64,000 bases of DNA from Diabrotica undecimpunctata (lineage: Eukaryota > Arthropoda > Insecta > Coleoptera > Chrysomelidae): assembly GCF_040954645.1 (NCBI RefSeq), contig NC_092809.1:65906141-65970140 (forward strand). The letters run 5' to 3'. Below are positions 11,051 to 21,938 of the stretch, in pieces. Each line of letters opens with the position of its first letter. Position 1 is the stretch's first letter. The notes under the pieces are model-generated. The model was not told where the DNA came from and did no database searches. It was given only the letters and a program-made list of their open reading frames with translations. A program made the translations under genes and the position numbers.

Positions 11051-14000
11051 ATGGAAACATTTATAACACAACAACTGCAGGCGCAAATAAAACTAAGGAA
11101 CGCACCAAAAATAGAAGAAACAGTCTATGCCATAAAAACAGAAACTTTCACGGACAAAATTGGGTTACTAAATAGGAAAAGTAAGTTAAAGTATCATAAA
11201 GGTCGCATCTACATAAATAATGATCTGACAGCAACAGAAAAAATAATACAGAAAGAAATAGTTAAAATAGCAAAGGAAGAAAAAAGTAAAAAAAAAACAG
11301 ACAAAAATAAGAAATTGTGCGTGAATGGGAAAATATGGATATGGGATGAAGAAAAACAACAACTTAAAGAAAATATCAAAGAAAAATTGCCAAAAAACTA
11401 GTAGAAGAAAAACAACCGGGAGATATGATACCTAAACAGCAAGGCAAAGGATTACAACCATGGAAAACGGAAAAATAAACACAAAAGAAAGGCAAAAATC
11501 TAAGGATATAATAAAAATTGGGATTTGGAATGTGGGAGGTACTTATGAGCAGGGAGCTTTAAGAAACTTAGAACAAATTATGGAAAAATATACAATAGAT
11601 ATCCTTGCCCTGCAAGAAACGAAACAACTGGGAAATGAAATAATAAAAATAGGAAAGAGTATACTGTTTAAAAGTGGGGGACCAAAAGATATTTTGGAGT
11701 AGGATTCATGGTGTCAAGAAAAGTAAACAAAGCAATATCAGAGAGAATATGGTTCTTGAGAGTAAGTGAAAAGTATAGGAAGATAAGTATCATTAATGAA
11801 AATGCGCCCACTGAAGATAAAGACTTAGAAACCAAAACAGAGTTCTACGACAAGCTAAGCACCCTAATAGAGAATATACGGTATGAAGATCATCATCGGT
11901 GAGATCAATGCGATAGAATTTAGGTTTAATCACAAACACATTCATAAGGTAACATAGACTTCTCCCGATGGAAAAATAAAAAATGAGATAGATTGTGTCC
12001 TAATTTAAACAAACGTGATAAGGCAATAATCGATTGCAGGAGTTACAGAGGGGCAGATACTAACAGTGACCATACATTAATAATAGCAAAAATAAAACAA
12101 AAACTTTCAATAATACCAAAACCTGTTAGAGACAGATTATATTACCAATTAGAGCGGCGCCTTCAAGAGAAGTAGGTTGTAAATAGACTAGAGGAAGAAA
12201 TAAATAAAAAACTAGAGAATCCAGTCAAACAGGACATAGATAAAGAGTGGCAGACCAACAGACAGCCATACCGAAAGCAGAGGAAAAGCTTAAAAGTGAA
12301 GAGAGCATATAAAAAGACGCCAAGACTGGTTCGATGAAGAATGTAGAAATATTTTGGCAAGAAGAAACTGGGCAAAACTACAAAGAGATAAAGAAAATAC
12401 CCAAAATGCGATTGAAAACTATGTGGTACGAAGAAAGGAAGTGAAAAGAATTAGCAGAAAAAAGAAAGGAGAACACCTAGAAAAGCAATTGAAAAACATA
12501 GAGGAAGCCTAAACAGAAGTGACAAACAAAAAGAAACAAAAAGGTACGGAATTTCTACCAAGAAGTTAAGAAATCCAGAGAAACTACAAAGAATAATCCA
12601 CAGTATTGCAGAAACAAAGAAGGCTTACTTCTAGGTAAAACAACAGTAAAATTAAACAGATGCGCGGAATATTTCGAAGATCTATTAAATACAGACCAAC
12701 AAGAGGAACTTGAGGGAAAGGGGAATTGGCAAGAAGATGAAGAAGGGACGTGTGAGGAACCAACTCTGAATAAAGTCAAAGAAATGATAAGAGACCCAAA
12801 AAATAACAAAAGTGCAAGAGAAAGTGGTATTCCAGCTGAGTTGTTTAAGGAAGGTGGCGAAAGATTGAAGGAAAGAATATTTCACTTGACACTAATAATT
12901 TGGCAAAAGGAAGAAATGCCGAAACAATGAAATAGTGCTCTGATTTGTCCTATCTATAAAAAAAGAGACAAACACACTGACAGAGTGCTAAAACTATAGA
13001 GGAATAGCACTATTGGAAGTAGTCTATAAAATACAGGCAAAAATTATTAGGATAAGAATAACAGAATATGATAACAAAGTGATTGGAGAATACCAGGGAG
13101 GTTTTAGATCAGGAAGAACAACTAGCGATCACATAAGTATGTTAAAATTAATACAAAATAATAGTTATAAACAAAACTTAGGATTACATTTGCTATTTAT
13201 CGATTTTAAAAAATCATATGACTCCCTAAATCGAACGGTACTACATGAGGCCATGAAAAAGTTAGAAATACCAGAAAAGCTTATAAGGCTAGCGAGAGTG
13301 ACGCTTAGGAATACGATGAATAGGGTAACAATGGAAGAAAGCTTTTTAAGAGAGTTCACAGTGAATATAGGTATAAAACAAGGGGATCAGCTATCAACAA
13401 ATTTATTCAACCTAGTATTAGAACAAATCGTAAGAAGATCCAATATAAGCACAAAGAGACAAGCGGTGATACTAGCGAGAACAAAAAAAAAAACATTTAG
13501 AAAAAGTTTTCTAGAAATTTAAAAAGAAAGTGAAAAGATACAGATTAATAATACACCAAACAAAAACACAATATATGGAAATAAGAGGAGACATAACAAA
13601 TAATAACAAATATATCAAAATAAAAGGAGCAGAGACTGTCTATCGTTTTGAAAAAGTGTCAGAATTTGAATACTTAGGAGTAACCCTAACGAACACCGGA
13701 AAAGAAGAAAAAGAGATAGACAAAAGATTAATAAAGAGAAGCAGAGCGATAGGGTCACTAAATTCATCACTGAAAGCAAAAAATGTGTCAAGAACAGCTA
13801 AACGGTAAATCTACGAGACAATAATCAGACACACAGTGATGTATGCCAGTGAAACGTGGATTATGAATCACCACGAAGAAAAGAGAGTAGATATCTGGGA
13901 AAGAAAGGTGCTCAGAAAAATCGTCGAAGGAATAAAGACGGCAAAGAATATTTGAAGAACACTAACGAATAAAGAAATAATGAGGATGTATGGAAAACCA

Positions 14001-14170
14001 GCAATTACCGCAAAAATACGAGCCCAAAGAGCTAGATCGCTTGGTCACATTATACGAATGTCAGAAAATCGAAATGTTAAAACAATACTAAAGGAGGGAG
14101 AAATATAGAAAAAAGAAGAGGACGTCCGAAGAAGAAATGGTTGGAAGCAGTAAAGCAAAACTAGTCAAAA
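11051..14170 (+). pseudogene. RTE-like LINE, nearly full length but broken
   Basis: Plus-strand element with recognisable parts in order. An ORF1-like basic region lies at 11051-11401 (Lys/Glu-rich). The endonuclease follows: IKIGIWNVGGTYEQGALRN and DILALQETK from 11510, SDHTLIIAKIKQK near 12075. RT fingers and palm at 13013-13522 include GFRSGRTTSDHI, LLFIDFKKSYDSLNRT and IKQGDQLSTNLFNLV. The thumb and C-terminal domain run 13530-14170 (EFEYLGVTLTNT, KKWLEAVKQN). The YADD segment between about 13440 and 13520 has been deleted, removing catalysis, and several stops occur. It ends 170 bp before FReP exon 2. Confidence 0.75.
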
Positions 14171-14257
14171 ATAGACGTGAGAAATTGAAGAGATAATGCA
14201 AGGAATTATGATTAAAATGTAATTAGGTGTTCTTGTATTGTATTACATTCATTAATA

Positions 14258-14302
14258 TGGATATTGAATAATATGGATAATATGGATAATATGGATAATA
14301 TA
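14258..14302. repeat. 9-bp tandem repeat before exon 2
   Basis: AATATGGAT is repeated about four times immediately upstream of the exon 2 acceptor region. Confidence 0.7.
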
Positions 14303-14338
14303 AAATTTCGAATAATTAAATTATTTTTCTTGTTTTAG

Positions 14339-14468
14339 GCAGAAGAACGTAATCCTGTAAATGTCAAGCTTACAAAATTGTTAGATGTTAAAGTGGAGAG
14401 TAAGGCTGATTCGTGGAAAAATGACTTCAGCCGCTTCTTTCAACCACAAAGTGATGAAATTTCATTAG
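14339..14468 (+). CDS. FReP exon 2: N-terminal linker
   Basis: The exon has acceptor TTGTTTTAG, 130 bp of open frame, then donor GTAATA. Only the phase-0 frame is open at the 5' end; both other frames hit stops within seven codons. It encodes 43 residues plus one base, a charged Lys/Asp-rich segment with no recognised domain (starts AEERNPVNVKLTKL, contains DSWKNDFSRFFQP). The leftover G joins GA at 36232 to make Gly, so it is phase-compatible with exon 3. A short array of the 9-mer AATATGGAT sits just upstream at 14269-14302. Assignment to the FReP gene rests on phase and order only. Confidence 0.55.
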
Positions 14469-14588
14469 GTAATAAACATTTTGTAATTATCTATACACAA
14501 GCTTTCGAATTATAGTATTTTTGTTGAGTTAGATTAAAGTGCCTAGATGTTTACTTGCAGTGGTAGAATTAAAATTGCGATACATGTG

Positions 14589-14679
14589 TCTTACATACAA
14601 ACATAAAAATATTGATTTCACTACATTGCACTGTCTTACATACAAACATAAAAATATTTATTTCACTACATTGCACTAA
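14589..14679. repeat. 45-bp tandem duplication
   Basis: Two adjacent copies of a 45-bp unit (CTTACATACAAACATAAAAA...) differ by one base (ATTGATTT versus ATTTATTT). It lies in the giant intron just after exon 2. Confidence 0.8.
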
Positions 14680-14689
14680 ACATTTTTTC

Positions 14690-15380
14690 GTCATGGCTAT
14701 TTTGATCTTAGATGCCGTTCTAAAAAGTTCGACAAATGAGAGTCTTGTTATTCACTCAAGTTGCCCATCCATGTAATTCTTCTCTATCCTACACTTCTCC
14801 TTCCCTGGACTTTTCCTTGCATATCTAACTGAAGCACGTAATATCTTTTGCCTCACGTAAGATGTCTCAAGGCATAACATGCTTTCTGGTTTTAAAGGTT
14901 TTTTTTTTAGTTCCGTATTTATGCATTCTTCTCATGGTAGCAAAGTAGTTGTATGTCTCTACTTGTTAGAGTTTCCATTAACTGTTAACCTTTCATTATA
15001 ATTTTGTAATGATATTGATATTTTTATAAATTTTGTTTCCCCAATACTTATTAAAAGATCATATTCTTTTACATGATCAATCTTGTTTATCATTCTCTGC
15101 AAACCTTTCGAGATTTTCTGCCCAAATAACAAGATCATCCGTATACCTACTGTTACTATATATGTATACTTACTTTAACAATATTATATTCTCTTATATT
15201 ACCTGGTGCAGTCCATGTAACCTTGTGGATATTTTTATGTGGGATGATGGTTCCACCCATTAATAAGCTGAGCTATGATTGGAACAAAAATTTGTAAAAC
15301 GCTCTCCGTTCATTCATCACTCCGAGGTCATGTTTGCTCATTACGGTTTTCAAGTTAATATTGTAGGTTGGATTGTTTGT
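14690..15380 (-). pseudogene. LINE reverse transcriptase fragment with YTDD
   Basis: Read on the minus strand, the stretch near 15090-15150 gives YTDDLVIWAENLERFAEN, a reverse-transcriptase catalytic motif and its following helix. The flanking sequence is too decayed to translate continuously. This is a short remnant. Confidence 0.5.
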
Positions 15381-15434
15381 TCTAGTTGTTCGTAGGAAAC
15401 ATTATTATCCCATGCGTATGTTTATTGAACATAG

Positions 15435-15630
15435 GGTTTAATGGAATGATTTAAATATAGTCCTAAAAGAAACGGATGGTAAAAAGAGAAAAATCAAAGA
15501 AGCGGCTCTAATTATGCTAAATGATACCAACTGTGTCGCAAATTCCTCGGCAGAATGTAGTAGAATCTGGTTACCCATATTAAAAGAGGAAGTTATTGAA
15601 AGGAAAATACCAGTATTAGTAAGTCGGTAA
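15435..15630 (+). pseudogene. Penelope-like element C-terminal fragment
   Basis: Open plus-strand segment WNDLNIVLKETDGKKRKIKE, AALIMLNDTNCVANSS, SRIWLPILKEEV. The pattern of a Lys/Arg run (KKRKIKEA) followed by an Asn-rich segment and IWLPIL resembles the end of Penelope-like polyproteins after the GIY-YIG nuclease. It is truncated upstream. Assignment is by pattern only. Confidence 0.45.
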
Positions 15631-15760
15631 CATATAGAGGATACATCATTTATGTTTTTTAAATAACAAACATAAAATCAGAATTTGGTATTTATTAAAA
15701 GTAAACTAAATGCACGACCAAATACTTACCATGTCGGGATAATATTATGAGATTTTTTTT

Positions 15761-15893
15761 CATGGTTTTTCCCTCATAATTTACTATGGAATGACTAACA
15801 GGAGATTTTTACTCTCATAATGGCATGTGTTTGTCTTTTTAAGGACGAGTTACATGCTATGATTTTTTCTGACGGATATTCTCAAGTTAAAGT
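15761..15893. repeat. Left part of target repeat (copy 1)
   Basis: This 133-bp sequence (CATGGTTTTTCCCTCATAAT... CTCAAGTTAAAGT) matches 30809-30941 with only two visible mismatches. The giant element interrupts copy 1 after TTAAAGT; copy 1 resumes at 30746. Confidence 0.9.
15888..15893. repeat. Target-site duplication, left
   Basis: TAAAGT directly precedes the element end AGTAGATAGG. The same hexamer follows the other end at 30740-30745. Confidence 0.9.
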
Positions 15894-15959
15894 AGTAGAT
15901 AGGCTACCTATGTCTGAGCACATCCCCTAAATCGCATCCCCTAAAATCGCAACCCCCGG

Positions 15960-16500
15960 TCGTAAGTTCCAAACGGCTTAACGTAGGATGACGTACGAGG
16001 GCTCGTTGGAAAGGGGATGAAAAATGGGGTTGAACGCAGTATGTGCCGTGCGCATCGGAGCATGCCAAAAGGTCATTACGTCATATCTTTGTTTCTATTG
16101 GTCCGATCGTGACGTACGAGGGCTCGTTGGAACGGGGAGGAGACGGGGAATACTTTGACACAAAAAACAAAGATGGCAGCAGTGCCAAATGGGCGCTAGA
16201 ACGTATCTTCGTTGCTATAGGTCCGATCATGACGTACAAGGGGTCGTTGGAAAGGGGGTGAAAAATGGGGTTGAACGCAGTATATGCCGTGCGCATCAAA
16301 TCATGCCAAAAGGGCATTATTAGGTATCTTTGTGTCTATTGGTTCGATCGTGACGTACGAGGGGTCGTTGGAACGGGGAGGAGACGGAGAATAATTTGAC
16401 ATAAAAAACAAAGATGGCAGCATTGCCAAATGGGCGCTAAAACGTATCTTCGTTGCTATTGGCCTGATTTTGACGTATGAGGTGTCAAATGAAAGCGTTG
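15960..16500. repeat. Outer block of ~120-bp units (left arm)
   Basis: GACGTACGAGGG(C/G)TCGTTGGAA recurs about every 120 bp (near 15992, 16111, 16232, 16352, with a diverged copy at 16472). Each unit also contains ATGCCAAAAGG(G/T)CATTA and a TCTTTG..TCTATTGGTCCGAT stretch. The right arm has the mirror copy at about 30135-30665. Confidence 0.85.
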
Positions 16501-16570
16501 GTGACACAGAAGCCATGTCAACGTTCAGTATAAACATTCTTCTTCTTCTTTTCCGTACAGTGCCTAAGAG

Positions 16571-17141
16571 AACGTGACATTCGACGTAGAACGTGACATT
16601 CGACGCAGGACGTGACATTCGACGTAGAACGTGAAATGTCACGTGACATTCGACGCAGGACGTGACATTCGACGTAGAACGTGAAATGTCACGTGACATT
16701 CGACGCAGGACGTGACATTCGATGCAGAACGTGAAATGACGTGACATTCGACGCAGGACGTGACATTCGACGCAGGACGTGACATTCGACGTAGAACGTG
16801 AAATGTCACGTGACATTCGACGTAGAACGTGACATTCGACGCAGGACGTGACATTCTACGTAGAACATATTTCTTCGTTGCTATTGGCCTGATTTTGACG
16901 TATGATGTGTCAAATGAAAGCGTTGGTGACACACAGAAGCCATGTCAACGTTCAGTATGAACATTCTTCTTCTTCTTCTTCTTGTCCGTACAGTGCCTAA
17001 GAAAACGTGACATCCGACGTAGAACGTGACATTCGACGCAGAACGTGAAATTTCGTGACATTCGACGCAGGACGTGTCATTCGACGCAGGACGTGACATT
17101 CGACATAGAACGTGAAATGACGTGACATTCGATGCAGAATG
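16571..17141. repeat. 19-bp minisatellite (left arm)
   Basis: Units of about 19 bp (ACGTGACATTCGACGCAGG and variants) occupy 16571-16866 and 17003-17141, separated by a copy of the outer unit. Many units contain the palindrome CACGTG or ACGT. Long Cys/Ser/Arg-rich ORFs translated from this array follow the 57-bp codon period of the repeat and are not genes. The mirror arrays are at 29520-29630 and 29765-30062. Confidence 0.9.
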
Positions 17142-17790
17142 TAACAGGGTGTCAAAGAGATCTTATACATAGAATTTTATTAAATCAAACATCACAATGT
17201 AATTCATCATTCAAAATCCTTTAATTTGATGGGTCATACGTCGATTTCCGCTTATCCGTTCAAAAGATATATGGTAAGGTGTCATAACGGCCGTTGTAAT
17301 AACTTGGTCGAACTATAAATGCTTATTTATTGTTATTAACATTAAAACAAAACCATTGGCATAGAAAAATCTCTTATCGCAGTTTGATCTCTAGCAAACC
17401 CTAACTCGCTCAATTTTGCACCAAGTGCTCCGTGCAGTATACCATTAGAAAGGTATTTTCATGTATATTACGAAAATTACCGACCAAGTGCGATACGATC
17501 ATTATTTATGGCTAAAAACATCATAAAACGAACCAACGTCAAATTCCCAATTCTCTTGTACTAATACAAATTATATCTTTATAAAATTTATCTAGAAACT
17601 TGCCATATAAAACGTGACATTCTACGTAGAACATATTCAGTAGTAATGCGTAGGAGAAATATACATATCTTTCATTAAAATATCTTTTATTATTGAGTTA
17701 CATATAGATACAAGTTATATATACAACACTGAAACTTTTATATTAAAAAAAAGACATAGACATGTACAAGTATTGTTTATTTACATTACA

Positions 17791-18216
17791 TTAGTACCAA
17801 AAAAGCACTTCTTTATAATCTTCCTCCATCTTTAGTAAGCGATTGGGATATGCCAGCCAAAATCGTCCCTTTTTCACAAAACCTAGTAGTTCAAATAGCG
17901 TTTTACTCAGGTAACCTCTATTCAAATATCGGATAAGGGTATTTCGTCGATCAGTATTTTTAATTATGTGATGTAATTTAATTTGAACGTCGTCCGTTAA
18001 TGCCTCAATTTGCGTTTTTATGTGTAAAAGTCGTTCTTCTCTAAGTATTCGTTCTGCTTCCAATCTCCTTTGATCTTCAATTCGCAGGTTTGTCAATTGT
18101 TCTTTACATGATTCACATAATATGTACTCAGTCCTAGTATCGATCCAGTCGTTCATTTTGAATATTTCTATACAACCGCAAGGTTTTATAGTTTCACTTA
18201 TTGTCTCATAAGGCAT
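17791..18216 (-). CDS. Unknown 141-aa protein of the foldback element (left copy)
   Basis: ATG at 18216 (MPYETISETIKPCGC) to stop at 17791. Visible features: a CxC pair at residues 13-15 and CxxC at 34-37, possibly one zinc site; a charged helix or coiled coil over about residues 38-70 (EDQRRLEAERILREERLL); and a basic aromatic C-terminus (VKKGRFWLAYPNRLL). The frame is open further upstream without an ATG, where it looks like a hydrophobic leader, so a spliced longer form is possible. A TATAAATAAC box reads on the same strand at 18402-18410. The right-arm copy is translated identically. I do not recognise the family. Confidence 0.55.
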   Translation of the reverse strand: MPYETISETIKPCGCIEIFKMNDWIDTRTEYILCESCKEQLTNLRIEDQRRLEAERILREERLLHIKTQIEALTDDVQIKLHHIIKNTDRRNTLIRYLNRGYLSKTLFELLGFVKKGRFWLAYPNRLLKMEEDYKEVLFWY

Positions 18217-18518
18217 TGTGTATCCTAACCAGAGGAATAAATGTAAGAGACTTCTGAAGAGGTATCCGAAACGTCTAAGAAAAGAACTAGCATACTCCAG
18301 AGTGCTATTCTCTGCATACACAGACACAGAGAGCAACAATAAGGCATGTAAACAGACCAGCACCTTGATTTATACTAATTTCCAAAAAATTGTTAATACA
18401 GTTATTTATACAAAAATCCAAACACACACATCTTCTGACTGAAGAAGTTTTTGTATAATATTAACCGTATTTTTATAAAGCATATATTATATGGATAAAA
18501 TTAGTATTAATCAAAAAA

Positions 18519-18716
18519 TTGAAATTAGATACAGAATGCAGTTTGGGCAATATTATGTTTTGTAGGTTTGTCTTGTGCTTCGGATCTCTGGTAAGAAATA
18601 GTTACATAGACTGTACTCGTAAAATATGTTTGCAAGTTAAATGGTCTCGTCCAACAGTACTTGATCCTAACCTTAAATATGATTGGCTATATGTATATGG
18701 TTTTTCCGATGACTAA
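18519..18716 (+). CDS. Hypothetical short ORF B (left arm)
   Basis: An open stretch ends ...LDPNLKYDWLYVYGFSDD then TAA; its only in-frame ATG (MFCRFVLCFGSLV) is internal. It is divergent to the 141-aa gene. A different frame upstream starts MDKISINQKIEI and could be joined by splicing near the donor-like GTAAGA at 18590. The right-arm copy at 27946-28143 is the same. Coding status is doubtful. Confidence 0.25.
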   Translation: MKLDTECSLGNIMFCRFVLCFGSLVRNSYIDCTRKICLQVKWSRPTVLDPNLKYDWLYVYGFSDD

Positions 18717-19039
18717 ACGATCTTTCTAACTATTCTTTAAAGGTGTATTTTTCGCTACTTATTATTTAACATTTTAAGTCGTAAATGTATTGCAGTTTCG
18801 CTAAAAAACTTTTTATTCTTTACAATTCTAACATAATATTTCTTAAAAACATATCTTTTACACTTTTAATTATATACAGATACAAGTTTAGATATTAGAG
18901 TTTTTAATTGTTGTAAGATATTTTCGTTTGGACAAGGCACTTCAAAAAGATTCCAATTAAATGATCCTGCTGCAATAACTTTTCTCCAAAAATTGTTAAT
19001 ACAGTTATTTATACAAAAATCCACGGCACTAAGCTTGAA

Positions 19040-20540
19040 ACGTCTAAAAAACTCAACGTACGACAACGAGCAAGGTATCGATGGAAAGTGGCGGTGAGAA
19101 CGAATATGTTAAGATAAAAATCAAACGTAAAGACATTGCCAAAGGGCACTAAGTTTGTAACGCCCAAACAACTCAACGTACGACAACGTGCAAGGTATCT
19201 ATGGAAAGGGGAGCTGGTAATAATTATGTTAAGATAAACATCTAACGAAAAGACATTGCTAAAAGGACACTAAGCTTAAAACGTCTAAACAACTCAACGT
19301 AAGACAACGTGCAAGATATCGATGAAAAGGGTAGGTGGTAATGATTATGTTAAGATAAAAAAAAAAACGAAAAGAAAATGCCAAAACTGCATTAAGCTTG
19401 AAACGTCCAAACGGCTCAACGTGCAATTAAGCTTGAAACGTCCAAACGGCTCAACGTGCAAGGTATTGATGGATAAGGGAGATTGTAACGAATATGTTAA
19501 GATAAAAATAAAGCGCAAAGACATTGCCAAAAAGACACTAAGCTTGAAACGTCTAAACAACTTAACGTACGACAACGTGCAAGGTATCGATGGAAAGTGG
19601 CGGTGAGAACGAATATGTTAAGATACAAATCAAATGTAAAGACATTGCCAAAGGACACTAAGTTTGTAACGTCCAAACAACTCAACGTACGACAACGTGC
19701 AAGGTATCGATGGAAAGGGGAGGTGGTAATGATTATGTTAAGATAAAAATCAAACCAAAAGACATTGCTAAAAGGACACTAAGCCTGAAACGTCCAAACA
19801 ACTCAACATACGACAACGTGCAAGGTATCGATGGAAAGGGGAGGTGGTAATGATTTTGTTAAGATAAAAATCAAACGAAAAGACATTGCTAAAAGGACAC
19901 TAAGCTTAAAACGTCTAAACAACTCAACGTAAGACAACGTGCAAGATATCGATGGAAATGGTAGGTGGTAATGAATGTGTTAAAATAAAAAAAAAAGGCA
20001 AAGACAATGCCAAAACTGCATTAAGCTTGAAACGTTCAAACGGTTCAAAGTGCAAGGTATTGATGGATAAAAATAAAGCGTAAAGACATTGCCCAAAGGA
20101 CACTAAGCTTGAAACGTCTAAACAACTTAACGTACGACAACGTGTAAGGTATCGATGGAAAGGGAAGGTGAGAACGAATATGTTAAGATAAAAAGCAAAC
20201 GCAAAGACAACGGTACTAAGCTTGAAACGTCTAAACAACTCAACGTACGACAATGTGCAAGGTATCGATGGAAAGGGTAGGTGTTATTAAATATGTTAAG
20301 ATAAAAAGCAAACGCAAAAACAATGCCAAAACGGCAATAAGCTTGAAACGTCTAAACAACTCAACGTACGACAACGTGGAAGGTATCGATGGAAAGGGGA
20401 GGTGGTAATGAATATGTTAAGGTAAAAATCAAACGTAAAAACATTGTCAAAAGGACACTAAGCTTATAAGTCTAAACGGCTCAACGTACAATAGCGTGCA
20501 AGGGGTAGAAATGCAAATATCGATAGAAAGGGGGTGGTCG
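19040..20540. repeat. Main ~120-bp satellite array (left arm)
   Basis: About 13 head-to-tail units of 90-148 bp, mostly near 120, are recognised by GTGCAAGGTATCGATGGAAA near 19069, 19188, 19310, 19458, 19577, 19697, 19818, 19940, 20053, 20142, 20248, 20372 and 20497. Units also share GACATTGCCAAAAGGACACT and CAACTCAACGTACGACAACG. The mirror array in the right arm is at about 26140-27640. ORFs here simply follow the repeat. Confidence 0.92.
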
Positions 20541-21829
20541 AAAACATGCTAAAACAAAAGACAAATGCATAAACATTGCCAAAACTACACTTCAGCAAAT
20601 CTTTGTTGTTATTAGTCAGATTACTACGTGTAACACGTTAACTGAAAGAGGAGCGATATTTAATACGTAAACACAAAAATCAAAAGACAAAGACATTATC
20701 AAAACGGCACTATATCGGATCTTTGTTGCTACTAATCGGATATAGAAAATAATAATCAAAGCAGTCTACATGCAAACATTAAAAAACATCGAAAATCATG
20801 AGCGACAACACGTAATAAAAATACTTTAAAAAACATCAAAAATCATGAAAGGCAACACGCAAAAAGTAATAAACACATACAGCCAAGAAAATAATATTCA
20901 CAAGCAGTACACATCAAAGAAAATACGGTTAAAATACATACTCAATTATGCAAACGAGACATGAACCTGTAAATTAACAACAAAGAATTGTAAAAACGTA
21001 GCGAGTACATACCCAGACAGGCGTAATCTTTGGAAAAAAAAACGAGAGACAACCAAACAAAAATTTGTGAAATATGCTCAAATACAACAAAACTATGTTA
21101 AATACTATCAAAATAAATACCCGCAAAGAAAAATGAACAAAGTATAGCGTGAACAATGGTAAAATATAATAAACTATGTAAACTACAGTAAAAAAAAAAC
21201 ACCCTACAAATAAAGAAGAAGCAAAAAAAAATAACATAAAACATAACAGAAGAGGTACTAGTGTGTACAACAATTTAAAAAAAAGTAATAAACACGTACT
21301 GAGGGCTAGCAAATAATGTTCAAATAAAATCGACATACAATGAAGTAATAAAACACTTATCGATGGATAGGAACTAATGATCAAAGCAGTCGACATACAG
21401 TAAAAAATACATTTGAAAAACATCAAACTTATAAGAGGCGACACGCAAAAAGTAATAAGCACCAATCGACTAATAGGAAATAATGATCAAAGCAGGTGAC
21501 ATGCAATGAAAATACATTAAAAAATATCAAAATTATAAGAGGAAACATACAAAACAGTAATAAACACCTACCCGTCGGAAAGGTAATAAAATACAGTTAA
21601 TACAATAAAACATATTGAATTATGCTAAAAACGAGACATGAGACAGACAATTAGCGACAAATAGCAAAGAACATCAAAAAACGTTTACAAATACCTGAGT
21701 ACATATCCGATAGATGTAATCTTTGGAAAAACGAGACAAAAAGAAGGAACTTCTGTGAAATATGTTAAAATACAATAAAACTATATAAACTACAGTTAAA
21801 AAAAAAATTACCTACAAAGAAATAAACGA

Positions 21830-21835
<6 letters not shown>

Positions 21836-21924
<89 letters not shown>
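21836..21924. repeat. (TA)n at inner end of left arm
   Basis: About 89 bp of TA; the counterpart in the right arm (24805-24827) is only about 23 bp. Confidence 0.95.
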
Positions 21925-21927
<3 letters not shown>

Positions 21928-21938
21928 CAAACATATCT

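Larger units (their letters stand above)
15894..21938. repeat. Left inverted arm (6.0 kb)
   Basis: From the terminus inward: ~120-bp units (15960-16500), 19-bp minisatellite (16571-16866 and 17003-17141), about 640 bp of non-repetitive sequence with no gene seen (17150-17790), the ORF-bearing block (17791-19066), the main ~120-bp array (19040-20540), bridging units (20540-20740), a degenerate AT-rich array (20750-21835), and a (TA)n tract (21836-21924) at the inner end. It is about 100 bp longer than the right arm, largely from the longer (TA)n and minisatellite copy number. Confidence 0.92.

Noticed and set aside
16301..17099. Cys/Arg/Ser-rich frames of up to 171 codons (mirror at 29492-30332)
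   Set aside because: They follow the 19-bp minisatellite (three units = 57 bp = 19 codons) and so repeat by construction.
16571..17141. CRISPR-like regular repeats
   Set aside because: The units are contiguous 19-mers without unique spacers, in eukaryotic DNA with no cas genes; this is a minisatellite.
18866..19066. Independent protein-coding gene C (mirror at 27596-27796)
   Set aside because: No ATG in the open stretch, and its 5' half is translated satellite repeat.
20974..21465. A 163-codon, very hydrophobic open frame (and its mirror at 25195-25686)
   Set aside because: It lies in a T-rich degenerate repeat on the translated strand, lacks a convincing start and its Leu/Phe/Ile/Ser content is what T-rich DNA gives. 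Presence in both arms is not independent evidence.
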